From Dicaeum eximium (lineage: Eukaryota; Chordata; Aves; Passeriformes; Dicaeidae): a DNA stretch of 64,000 nt. Location of the stretch: positions 2,108,218 through 2,172,217 of the forward strand of contig VWZP01009169.1 in NCBI GenBank assembly GCA_013396995.1. The letters run 5' to 3'. Both the position numbers and the translations under genes were made by a program. The notes below the pieces were generated by a model. The model had not been told where the DNA came from and did not search any database. It saw only the letters and a program-made list of their open reading frames with translations. Below, one piece after another: positions 10,901 through 19,757 of the stretch (the stretch's first letter is position 1; the number at the start of each line of letters is the position of its first letter).

Positions 10901-13900
10901 ATTGCACATCAGGGCAGAAAGTTTTCACAGAGTGCAGCTGGCACTGAGACTCATCTCAGTTCCTGTGCTCAAATCTCGGCATCTTTGGAATTGAAATGAC
11001 TAGCAAGTGGTCACAGAGAGCCAGAAATAGCCCCTCCACAAAATGAGCACTCTGCATCTGTGAGCAGCCACAGCAGAATAACACTTTCACATGTTCTCAC
11101 GCTGTTTTATTGTCCTCTGCCAACCACCTCACTTTAGTTAGTTATGCTGTGCTCTACACAAGATACTCACACCTCCTTAGACAGCGTCTGATGGTTGCTT
11201 TATGACAACTGGTTGGATTAGCTCAGCTACTTGGAAGCTGCCTCCGCAACCACTGCTCTCTTGCAAGTTGCAGAGAGGCAGCCATGGTGTTGAGGAGGGG
11301 CAGCAGATGCTTGCACACCTCTTTGGTGGCAGATGGAGCTGGATTCCTTCACCTATCTGTCACAGCTGGGCAGACTGACAGACTTTCTTCCTTCATCTGG
11401 AAAATATACAGGGCCTACAGCATAGAAGAGAAGGAGGAGCATCCAGGCTTTTGCTCTACTGTCTTTCCGAAATCCCAGGACCACAACATAGCCATGACAA
11501 CTGCAGCTCTGCAATCAGGGAGCTGAGTACTCAAAGACAGTTGCAGCCAGAGGAGAGGAATAGCAGACAAAAATCAGAGGTAGAAAACTATCAGGAAGTG
11601 GGTGATTTTGCAGCCTGTGTTGTGAAAATAGACCCTGTGCCTCAAACCACTGCCGGGGAGGTGCACTCAGCAGCCGGGCACACCTGGACCAGCCACTTGG
11701 CTCTGGGCTGCTCTTATTATTCTCTGCAGCCCTTCAGCATGACTCTTGACAGAAAAATTACCAAATGTAATGCACTTGTGACTTAGTTAATTTGCACCTG
11801 TATCTAATTTCAGACCTGCTAGAATAACAGAGCAGTTCTGTAATCAAAAATGGAGATAAAAAAAAATAAAAAGCCAGAGCTGCCAGTCACTGGCTGCTGC
11901 AGGAGAAACTGCCCCCAGCTCATACAGTGTCCTCATGCAAGAGCCTGCATGAAGGTCATAGGCTCCAGAGGTTTTCCTGAGAATGCCCAGCAAACCCCCT
12001 GTGTGACACTCAGAGTGAGCCCATGGCAATTCCCAGTGGCAGCTGGCAGTACCATGCTCCTCCCTGCTTTGCCAGTCAGAAGTTGCTTTAGTCTTGTATC
12101 TCCATTTTAATTTTGGGAGATTGTTCTGAGAAGTTTACAATTGTCTACTTGTGGCTAATAGCTAGGACTTTCTGGATGCCAAGGGTGCTTTGCTTCATCA
12201 TCAGAGAAAGCACCAATGAGACAAAGACCCTCTGGCCCATGGTTGTGGCTCATTAGGGTACTAGTCACAACGCCTCAGTTTCCCGTCAAGGCTCTGTGGA
12301 GGCACAGATGTTATAGTTCATGTGTCATTTTTAATCCTCTCCCTCAGTCTCTGCCAGGGTCTAGCTCCTCCACAGTATTCGAATCCCTAAACATGAGATT
12401 TAAGAAAGTCAAACCCACTTTGCTTTTGTCAGCTCTCCCAGGACCCTTACCCATGCTGGTGCCAAGGTGCTCTGCTCAGCCTGCTCAGCACCTGGCCATA
12501 TGTGTTGTGGCACACCAGCCCACAGACCTCTCGTGGGTTGTTCTGTGGGACCTTGGGCTGGCCTCATCCTGCCCAGCCATCAGCTGCCTCTCCTTCACTG
12601 CCTGGCACAGAACTGTGATTTCAAAAATGTTCTCTCTGAAGGAAATCAACAAGGAAGGGCTTTGCTTTTCTTCTTGACCAACTTGTGTGTCCAGCCCTCC
12701 CCAAAGAGGGCCAATCCATCAGCCTCATTTCCTGCTGTTCCTTCCCTGGATGGATCCCATTGCATCCTGATACCCCTTAAACCAGATGCAGCTCTATCCT
12801 GTCACATAAACCACCTCTTGTACTAAATCATCTCAATCCATACCCAGCCATCTTCCTACACCTTGCCTCAATGGCATCTGCTTTCCTGTAACACCATCAC
12901 CCAGCTCATCCCCAGCGAGTGTGGTGACTAACCCAAGCCATCTCTACTCTGAGGGGACCTGAAGGCAACACAGACACAGTACAGCATGGAGCAGCCTGCA
13001 CTTTTCCCCCGTGAAAGACCAACAGCCTTCAGTAGAGCTGAACAGAGAAAGCAAATCGGGACATAAAATATTTCAAGATCTTCAGATTAAAGGGGTTAAT
13101 ATGTCGTTAACATCAATTTCTTTGGCTGAGACACATGTTAAGCACAGCTCTGGGAATATGTAAGTCTGATATTTTAACCTTGGCCTTCTTACTGACCTTA
13201 TCTCTCTAACCCTGGTCATACACTTTAATACCCTTTTCTTGATTTCCAGCCTAAAAGGAGGTGGGTTCTAACTGTCCTGCCTTGTCAGGCTGCTGTGGTT
13301 CTGCAATTAGGCACAGACCAGAGATCTCTTTAAATGTGAGCATTATCTCTCTGTAATAGCCTCAAAACTCAGTGTCCTGCAATAGCAGGTGTACCACAAC
13401 AATGTGCTCCCTGAGGAAATAGGTCCTTCCACCTCACAGCCTCACTGTTCTCCCCATGCAGAGGCTCTTCTGTGCAGGCGGTATCTGCCCATTACATCTG
13501 AAGGTTGAACCAAGAGGAAGGAATTTCAGACACTGTCTTGAGATGTCCTCACATATCATGCTATATCAAATAGGCCTTCTCTGCCCTAAATGCAGTCCCA
13601 GGAGTGGTTGCTCACTCACCCAGTGAGACCAGTGCAAAGCACAACTGTTGATCCATGCGGATCATACCACTGCCGAGACTTCCTCCCAGAGATGCCCTGC
13701 AGCAAGAACTCAGAGAAAAAAATCTGAGTGAAGGATATGCACTTCTGTCTTCAAAGAGACCCCTGAAGCCACTGTTCCCAGCCTGCCATAGGAGCACAAA
13801 GGTAATGAAGAGACCATGCCAGCGTTCACCCCAGATCCACAAAATGCATGGCTTGGAGGAGCAGGAGAAACTCAGGACACTGAGTGGTGTTGAGGACTTC

Positions 13901-15865
13901 CTTCATGTCATAATTGGCTCCAGCAAACATTCTGCTTTAGTCAGCTGAGAACTGTTTCACATTCACAGTACCTGTGCAGAAATTCTTCTATGCCAAGTAG
14001 CCTTTACGTGAAACAGTCTTCTATGCTTAAAGCAAAGAACTAACAGAGGCCTGGAATCCTCTGAAGCCATGGTAACTCATGACTGGGTAATTACCTACAG
14101 TCCTGCTCCTCTGAGACACGCACCTGCCTCTGGGCTGGCATTCATCAGTCCTCCTAGTTTCAGTCCTAGCAGAAAGGCCAAGCCTCCAGTCCACCAGGGA
14201 AACCAAACATCTGATCCCCCGAGGCAGTGCTGCAGGGCAAGGCTGAAGGCGTATTCCCGATACAGGGTGGGAGAGCTGGAGTTTATCTCAGGATCCAGAG
14301 CTATCAATACAGCGCTGCAGTGGGGAGATGCAAAATCTTTAATTAACTTTTGCTCACTAGCTCCCAGCACTGGTGGAGGTGGGTGGATGTGATCGTTGCT
14401 CAAGGGAGGATTCTCCCCTCCCCCTGCTTTTGAATTCCCAAGCAATCAGTGCTCTTGTATGGAGCAACATAAATAGAGCTCCTCAAACCTGGTGGGCTTT
14501 AGTTTTGTTTTGTTCTCTTTGGGGTGGGTTTGCCCTCCTCCCTGTTTTATCAAATACCAAGCAATTTATGGACTGCTTTGAGGTGGTGTTTGCACACCCT
14601 CTTTGCATCTTAACTGACAACATACATGCTTTTTTAATTAAAATTTTATTGGCTTTTCCATAAGTGATGTACCTACTGTAAGTAAGCACAGTTCAGTATA
14701 GATAACATGTGGTTTGTTTAGTTATCTTGCAGGAGATTATTTCTGTTATCATTGTAAGTTGATTATTGTAATTATTGAAAGGGAGAAGGCTGACAGAGAG
14801 AGAGCATGCAGAAGGAAAATGGGGGGAATTAAAAGATAATAATAAAAGATAATAGCAGTCTCCTTTTTTCTTATTTTTTTTCTCTTGACAACCTACTGTA
14901 CATGCTAAATTTCAGTTTAATGTTAGAGTCCCTTCTTTTGCTAACACACCCCCATCAATAACACAAGGTCTTTAAACCCTAGATGCCTGCAATTAACTTT
15001 AGTATCAAAATAAGACAGAAACTGCCTCTCTTGTTACTACTACCAACCCTGTGAATATCTCAGAATTATTCTTTTCACCTCTGTCCTCTGAATTAATTTG
15101 ATATTTTTTAACCCTCTTTGGAAATTTTATGGTTTGGGCATACAGAAAATTAAAGAAAAGCATTATGTATGTGGAGAATGTGTTTGCATGGAAAGACTGA
15201 GGGAGAGAGATTATAGACTGCACAGATAACCAGGTGCTCCTGGCATCCTTCTGAGGAGCCAGTTGCCATTCTGTTGGTGAAACACGGTGTTGCCCTGTGC
15301 TTGTCTGGAGGGACACGTGCTCCTGAGGCAGTGAACATTCCCTGGGAATGGGAAGTGCAAGGGAATCTGTACATGCTGGCAATCTCAGTAAGAGAAGTGC
15401 TAGTCATCTCAGGTAAGATTATTTTTTCCCACATTTCAGAGAGACACTGGGCAATGCTTAAAACTACTGGAGGAGGGTATCAGAGGGCCACCTCTTTCCT
15501 TTTGCTGCAATGGAAAATGGCAAGACTCTCATATAAATCAGATGGTGCTAATAAGGTTACTTTTTTTGATACTTTGATCCAGACTACTAAGGCTCTCAAG
15601 GACTGAGACTTTGAACTTGACCATGTATTATCTTAAAACATGAGAGAAAGGAATGGCACAACCAGCATGAGCTACTGAAGTGTTCTGGGCTGCAGCAATG
15701 TCTCCTACACCCCGATGACTTCTTGTTCAGTTGGGTCAGCAAAAAAGTGGAAAAGCATAGGTCTTAGTGGGGACAGCACCACATCCAGGCATTAGTAGTA
15801 GTGGCATGTGTTTTCATCTCTAATAACTGGGTATGTTCCACTGAACCATTACCACCAGACTGCAA
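7936..15865. other. Unique gene-free sequence (7.9 kb)
   Basis: No gene is supported. The longest frame (12216-12677 plus, 153 codons) lies in a C/T-rich stretch and shows no domain. At 15412 a donor-like CAG-GTAAGA is followed within about 30 bases by an acceptor-like pyrimidine tract and CAG, too close to be a vertebrate intron. An AT-rich, repeat-free block at about 14630-14770 has clustered TAAT and GATA cores and a short direct repeat (AAAAGATAAT, near 14831). No LINE or LTR copy was recognised. Confidence 0.5.
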
Positions 15866-16018
15866 ATCCCCTCCTCAGCAGGGACATGAAGAGTTTCATG
15901 GTCAACAGAGTCAAATGCTGCAGAAAGATACAACAGGAAATCTGACCTCTATGTATTAAAAGCAGAAGTGCCACAAAAGCAGTTCCATCTCATGTCCTGG
16001 CCTGACTCCAGTCAGAGC
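15866..16018 (-). mobile_element. Fossil reverse transcriptase fragment of an L2/CR1-superfamily LINE
   Basis: Read on the minus strand, bases near 16010 downward encode TGVRPGHEMELLLWHFC. This matches the GFRPGHSTETALL-type motif of L2/CR1 reverse transcriptases. About 32 residues later, after a one-base frame change, comes LLYLSAAFDSVDHETLH. This matches the LLLDLSAAFDTVDH motif, which carries the first catalytic aspartate. Order and spacing agree with the family. The piece covers only reverse transcriptase blocks 1-3, is frameshifted, has a stop between the motifs, and is certainly dead. L2-like elements are old in bird genomes, in keeping with this decay. The motifs are visible; the exact family is inferred from recall. 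Confidence 0.7.
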
Positions 16019-17049
16019 CCCTGCGTCATTCCAGGAACACTGTGAGTGGCAAACCTCACTCGGCTCGGGGGGTCAGGACTGAAGCCATCCAGCTCTGAGC
16101 TATTCAGATGTGTCTCAGGAAATCCTCCCAAAAGACCAAGCCCTGTGAAACCAACCTGAAACAGAAAAACCAAGAAATCAATGCTGTGCTCTTTACAGTT
16201 TTTCTGTGGTAAATAAATAGTGCATTACCTACACTGTGCTCACATTAAAGGATTCTCTTCACTCAAGGTAGTTACTCACTTCAGCATATTTGGTGTTTGC
16301 TTCCCCTCTTTGCCAAGGAACCTGACTTGTGATGTCGCATGAAACTTCAAAATGAAGTGCAGCTCTCCCTTCCCTCTCTCAGAAAAGGAGGCTAACAAGC
16401 TCCACACCCTTGCTCACCTTTCCCAAGGAAAGAGAGCTGCAGCCCATGTTACTGCTTCACAATGACATGACTATTTATGGTTTCAAAAGTTCTTGTCAGG
16501 GTTCCTCTAGTGAAGAGGAGAAAGACAAGAGATAAGGCTTTGAAGGTCAAAATAAACAGACAAAGCAAGAGAATTTTTTTTTCCACTGGGGGAGGCAGTA
16601 AGAGATGAGGAGGATACACCCCTCGGGATCATCTGTGATCATAAAAAAGCAGTAGGGACCAAATCAGCTGATTTTCATTTGAGGTGTAGAAATCTTGTAA
16701 ATATATTCAAGAATAACCAATTTTACCGTGCCTTCATTATCTAGCAGTGTCTATCCTGACCTGCAGGAAGCAAAGCAATAAAAGAAACTGGAAGGAAAAT
16801 ATTTTTAAATTAACCCACATTTCTCAAACCACCTCAGATAGGCAAACAAACAAATAAAACAGGCTGAACCGTCAGTCACTTCTTGGATGCAAGCTCACGT
16901 CAACTTTTATTTTTCTGAATTGATTTGCTTGTTTCTATTGCTTGCCATTTTTATTTTTTGGTCCCTGAAAACGTTGTAAAAACCAGCTAATAGGGGTACA
17001 AAATAGTAAGTTTTATGTACATTGCAGAAACTTGTATATGGTGCAGTTT
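16019..17049. other. Unique sequence flanking the CpG island
   Basis: No gene or repeat recognised. The last 200 bases (from about 16860) are repeat-free and lead into the CpG-rich region without a break. They could belong to the same regulatory block. Confidence 0.4.
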
Positions 17050-17175
17050 GTTAAGATCTCTGCCGTTCCCCCAGCAGCGTGTCAGGTTTGTCTAACACCC
17101 AGCCCCTGAGTTACAGTTTTACGGTGCCGATTTATAGCGCTGTAAGTTTAATATAGTGGCGCATTGTAAAAGGGA

Positions 17176-17220
17176 TTTTTTTTTCCTTTTTTTTTTTTTC
17201 CTTCCCCTTTCCCCTTCCCT
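17176..17220 (+). repeat. Pure pyrimidine tract beside the CpG island
   Basis: Forty-five consecutive C/T bases, mostly T and then CCTTCCCC-type, directly precede TTAATTAATATT and the GC-rich core. Read from the other strand it is a purine tract. Such tracts can exclude nucleosomes or form triplex DNA and are common next to promoters. It may also be a retroposon tail, but no element body is recognisable. Confidence 0.6.
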
Positions 17221-17266
17221 TAATTAATATTTCAGGCGGTGGGAAAGCAGCGCAAGGGCAGGCGGC

Positions 17267-17289
17267 GGGAGCGGGGCTGGGATTCAGGG
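17267..17289 (+). promoter_or_regulatory. G-quadruplex-forming motif in the CpG island
   Basis: Four G runs of 3-4 bases (17267-17269, 17273-17276, 17279-17281, 17287-17289) are separated by loops of 3, 2 and 5 bases, satisfying the usual G3+N1-7 rule. Such motifs are frequent in promoter CpG islands. Formation in vivo is inference. Confidence 0.5.
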
Positions 17290-17317
17290 AGCGCCCGGAG
17301 CGCGGCCCGGGGACGGC

Positions 17318-17336
17318 CAGTGCTGCCCCCTGCCGG
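17318..17336 (-). promoter_or_regulatory. CTCF-like binding site
   Basis: On the minus strand the bases read CCGGCAGGGGGCAGCACTG. This follows the vertebrate CTCF core (CCASYAGRKGGCRSY) with one clear departure, G for A at the third core position. It lies in the GC-rich centre of the island, a usual setting for CTCF. The motif is visible; occupancy is inference. If real, its orientation would matter for loop anchoring. Confidence 0.5.
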
Positions 17337-17844
17337 CGCGGCGCGGCGCCGCTCCCGCCGCCGCCCTTCCCGCCCGGCCCCACAGGCCGCCCTCAGGGCA
17401 CGGAGCCGGCGCCCTGGGAAAAAGCCGTCGTGGTTTCAGAAGAGAGCGCTCCCTCACTAATTAAAAAATGAAATAACCCACCAATAACCCACCCCGCCCA
17501 AAAATATGGCAACCAGAAAGTGATGCAAACTGAACCGACACAAACTCCCTCGGTTGCCTTTTGTTGCTAAAGGTAGCGTCGAGCTGTAAATAACCTAAAA
17601 CATGGCAGCCCTTGTGCACTGGGGGTAAAATACAGGCTTTAGGCACAGGAGGTCTTTCCTGTCCTTGTCTCGTCCTTCTGGAAAGATTGTTCTGTGGCTG
17701 GGATTGTGCCACTTGCTGGGGCCACCTCTTCAAGGCCTTCACCTTCCCGGAGTTTACCTCCAGCCCGGCAGGACTCTTCCAAGATGTAGGGAACATCTGG
17801 ATAACAACAGGAAAAATAGCAGTGTTGCTGCTACCTTATAATAC

Positions 17845-17995
17845 AATCACAGACTATCCTGAGTTGGAAGGGACCCACAAGTACTACTGAAGTCCAGCTC
17901 CAGGCCCTGCAAGGGACAGCCCCAAGAATCACACAATGTGCTTGAGAGCGTTGTCCAAACACTTTTGAACTCTGTAAGCCTTGATGCTGTGACTT
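17845..17995 (-). mobile_element. CR1 LINE 3'-end fragment
   Basis: The plus strand reads ATCACAGACTATCCTGAG, then GTTGGAAGGGACCCACAAG, then later GTTGTCCAAACACTTTTGAAC and CTCTGTAAGCCTTGATGCTGTGAC. This is the reverse complement of the 3' untranslated end of bird CR1. The element therefore runs on the minus strand with its 3' end at about 17845 and is 5'-truncated near 17995, as most CR1 copies are. It is a degraded, inactive copy about 150 bp long, 250 bp from the CpG island. Confidence 0.85.
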
Positions 17996-18637
17996 TTAAG
18001 TCTCCTTGTTTGCCATCCTCCAGTGTGTTGTTTTTTCCACAGACTAGTGGGACCTAAGAATGCTGCCAGCAAAACCAAGCTGTATTGTCTTACAAGGGAG
18101 GTGATGTGCCAGAAGTGAGTTGCAAAGTGAAGATGCTTCAGGGACGGAGGAAAGAAGAGATGCTTTGGCTTTCAGTGCAGCCCCTCTCCCACTGAGCCCT
18201 CTCTGCTCCAAACAGCTGTTTGCCATCAGCCGTGCCCATCAACAGAGTTGGCTCCTGCTTTAGTCCCTGCTCCCCTCTGTCACTCCTCTCTCCTTCCCTA
18301 GATCACCAATTTGGCTGATTGTTTGCAATTAACTGTTGATTATGGTGCACAAAAGTCCAAGGAGGAGAATTAAAAACCGCTCAGCCAGCAGCAGTGCAAG
18401 ACTGCTGCTGCAGAAGAGAGAGCAGTGCACAGCAAGCACATCCCTGCCTTGGGTGGCACGACGTGGGCTGGTGAGGACCAGCGAGCCTGGTGTGCACAGG
18501 TAGGAGGTAGGCAGCAGGAAAGGCAGGGCAGGCAGAGGCTGGTGGTGATCTCAGAGAGCTCAGAGGAAACATTGCAGCTTGCTGCCACAGCCCCCAGGAC
18601 CATGGAAAAAGGGGTAGTTCCCCGCCCCAATTATGAT
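17996..18637. other. Unique sequence between CR1 and the AT-rich array
   Basis: No gene supported. A small hairpin (10-bp stem of CAG/CTG repeats, 18386-18395 with 18401-18410, 5-base loop) is the only structure noticed. Confidence 0.4.
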
Positions 18638-19052
18638 TCATGAAAAAAAATTGAAATCTTGAGATCAGGGAATGAAGTTGAATGAACAGACAGAGGAGGA
18701 ATTATGATGAAATTAATTCCAATTAAAAAAAAATTGAAATTCAGTAAAAATATTTAAATGTAATGGGATGACATGAGTTGAAATGAAAGGATAATAAATT
18801 ACCCAAATGATACTTAATGAAATCTCGAAATTAGGGAACAAAGTGAAATGAACACACAGGAGATGTATTATGATGAAATAAACTGCAATTGAAAAACACC
18901 CAAAAATTCTAAAATTAAGTGAAAACAATTAAATTAAATGGGTGTGGTGAAATGGACGAAAACTGGCCACAGTGATACTCAGTGAATTAATGAGATTTCA
19001 TTTTCTTTTTTAATTGCATTTCCTTCCGTCATATGTCCTGTCAAGTCTATTC

Positions 19053-19157
19053 ATTTCAGTTTGTTCCCTGATTTTGAGATTTCATTTCCTTTCATGAAAA
19101 TAAGAATCTTCATTTCATGAAAGGAAATGAAATCTCAAAGTCAGGGGACAAATTGAA
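19053..19157. repeat. Long inverted repeat (spacer 1 of the array)
   Basis: Positions 19076-19099 are a perfect 24-base inverted match to 19113-19136, with a 13-base loop. Pairing continues outward with a few mismatches to about 19053 and 19157, giving arms near 45 bases. The outer half of each arm is the start of an array unit, so units face away from each other here. Confidence 0.85.
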
Positions 19158-19496
19158 CCAAACACATTGGACAGAAATTATGATGAAATTCAATCAAAAA
19201 GAAGAAAAGAAAATTCTGAAATGAAGTGAAAATATTTAAATGGTATGGGATGACATGAGGTGCAGTTAAAAGTTCCAGGTATTGCTGAAATGACATTCAT
19301 TGTAATCTCAGAATTGGGGAACAAAATGAAAAAAACAGACAGAGGAGAAGTTATGATGAAATGCAATGCAATTAAAAAACATGAAAATGAAAATTTAAAA
19401 AATGAAATGTAATTAAAATAATTAAATGGAATGGGATGACATGAAGTGCAGTGAAAAGTACTGAAACTTGCAGAAATAATACTCATAGAAATAGCA

Positions 19497-19555
19497 AGAT
19501 TTCATTTCTTTTCATGAAATGAAAATTCTTCATTTCATGGAAGGAAATAAAATCT
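19497..19555. repeat. Long inverted repeat (spacer 2 of the array)
   Basis: The 27-base arms 19497-19523 and 19529-19555 match at 24 positions around a 5-base loop. All three differences are C/T transitions. It is the counterpart of spacer 1 and shares its TTTCATTTC and TTCATGAAA core. Confidence 0.85.
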
Positions 19556-19757
19556 TGAAATCAGGGAATGAAGTGAACAGAACACACAGGAGAGGAACTG
19601 TGATGAAATAGATGGCCATTGAAATTTTAAAAAATTCTGAAATGAAGTGAAAACAACTAAATGGAATAGGATGACATGAAGTGCAATGAAGTGGACCAAA
19701 CCTGACCAAAATAATACTCATTGAATTAGCAAGATTTCATTTTCTTTAATGAAATAC

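Larger units (their letters stand above)
17050..17600. promoter_or_regulatory. CpG island, candidate orphan promoter or boundary
   Basis: The core at 17231-17430 is strongly GC-rich and holds about 29 CpG dinucleotides by my count. The rest of the window is CpG-poor. CpGs continue at lower density on both shoulders (17060-17165 and 17445-17585). The region includes a 45-base pyrimidine tract, a G-quadruplex motif and a CTCF-like site. In birds such islands usually mark unmethylated promoters, often TATA-less. I see no convincing first coding exon on either strand: the frame at 17239-17460 is arginine- and alanine-rich, as any GC-rich frame would be. Direction of transcription is undetermined. 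A promoter for a distant gene or a long non-coding RNA, or an insulator, are all possible. Confidence 0.7.
18638..19757. repeat. AT-rich tandem array of about 170-bp units with inverted and hairpin spacers
   Basis: Five diverged units share a common order of blocks: a GAAATCTxGAAATCAGGGAA-type start, then GAACAGACAGAGG, TTATGATGAAAT, AATTCTGAAATGAAGTGAAAA, AATGGAATGGGATGACATGA and ATACTCATTGAAT. Unit starts are at about 18653, 18819, 19129, 19302 and 19550. Neighbouring units inside a pair are 166-173 bp apart. Pairs are separated by palindromic spacers, the first of which also contains an inverted fragment of the unit (19053-19090). The array ends in a half spacer at 19731-19757. I do not recognise the family. 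It could be a short satellite or minisatellite, or a nested set of small inverted-repeat elements. Overlapping minus frames that repeat CTSCHPIPF reflect the tandem structure and are not genes. Confidence 0.85.

Noticed and set aside
12216..12677. 153-codon plus-strand frame rich in Leu, Pro and Ser
   Set aside because: Composition reflects a C/T-rich stretch. An overlapping frame of 119 codons exists in another phase, as expected by chance.
15410..15440. Donor-like CAG-GTAAGA followed by an acceptor-like tract
   Set aside because: The implied intron would be about 30 bases, too short for vertebrate splicing.
17239..17460. Arg/Ala-rich frame across the CpG island
   Set aside because: GC-rich DNA lacks stop codons by composition. 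No Kozak, domain or downstream exon supports it.
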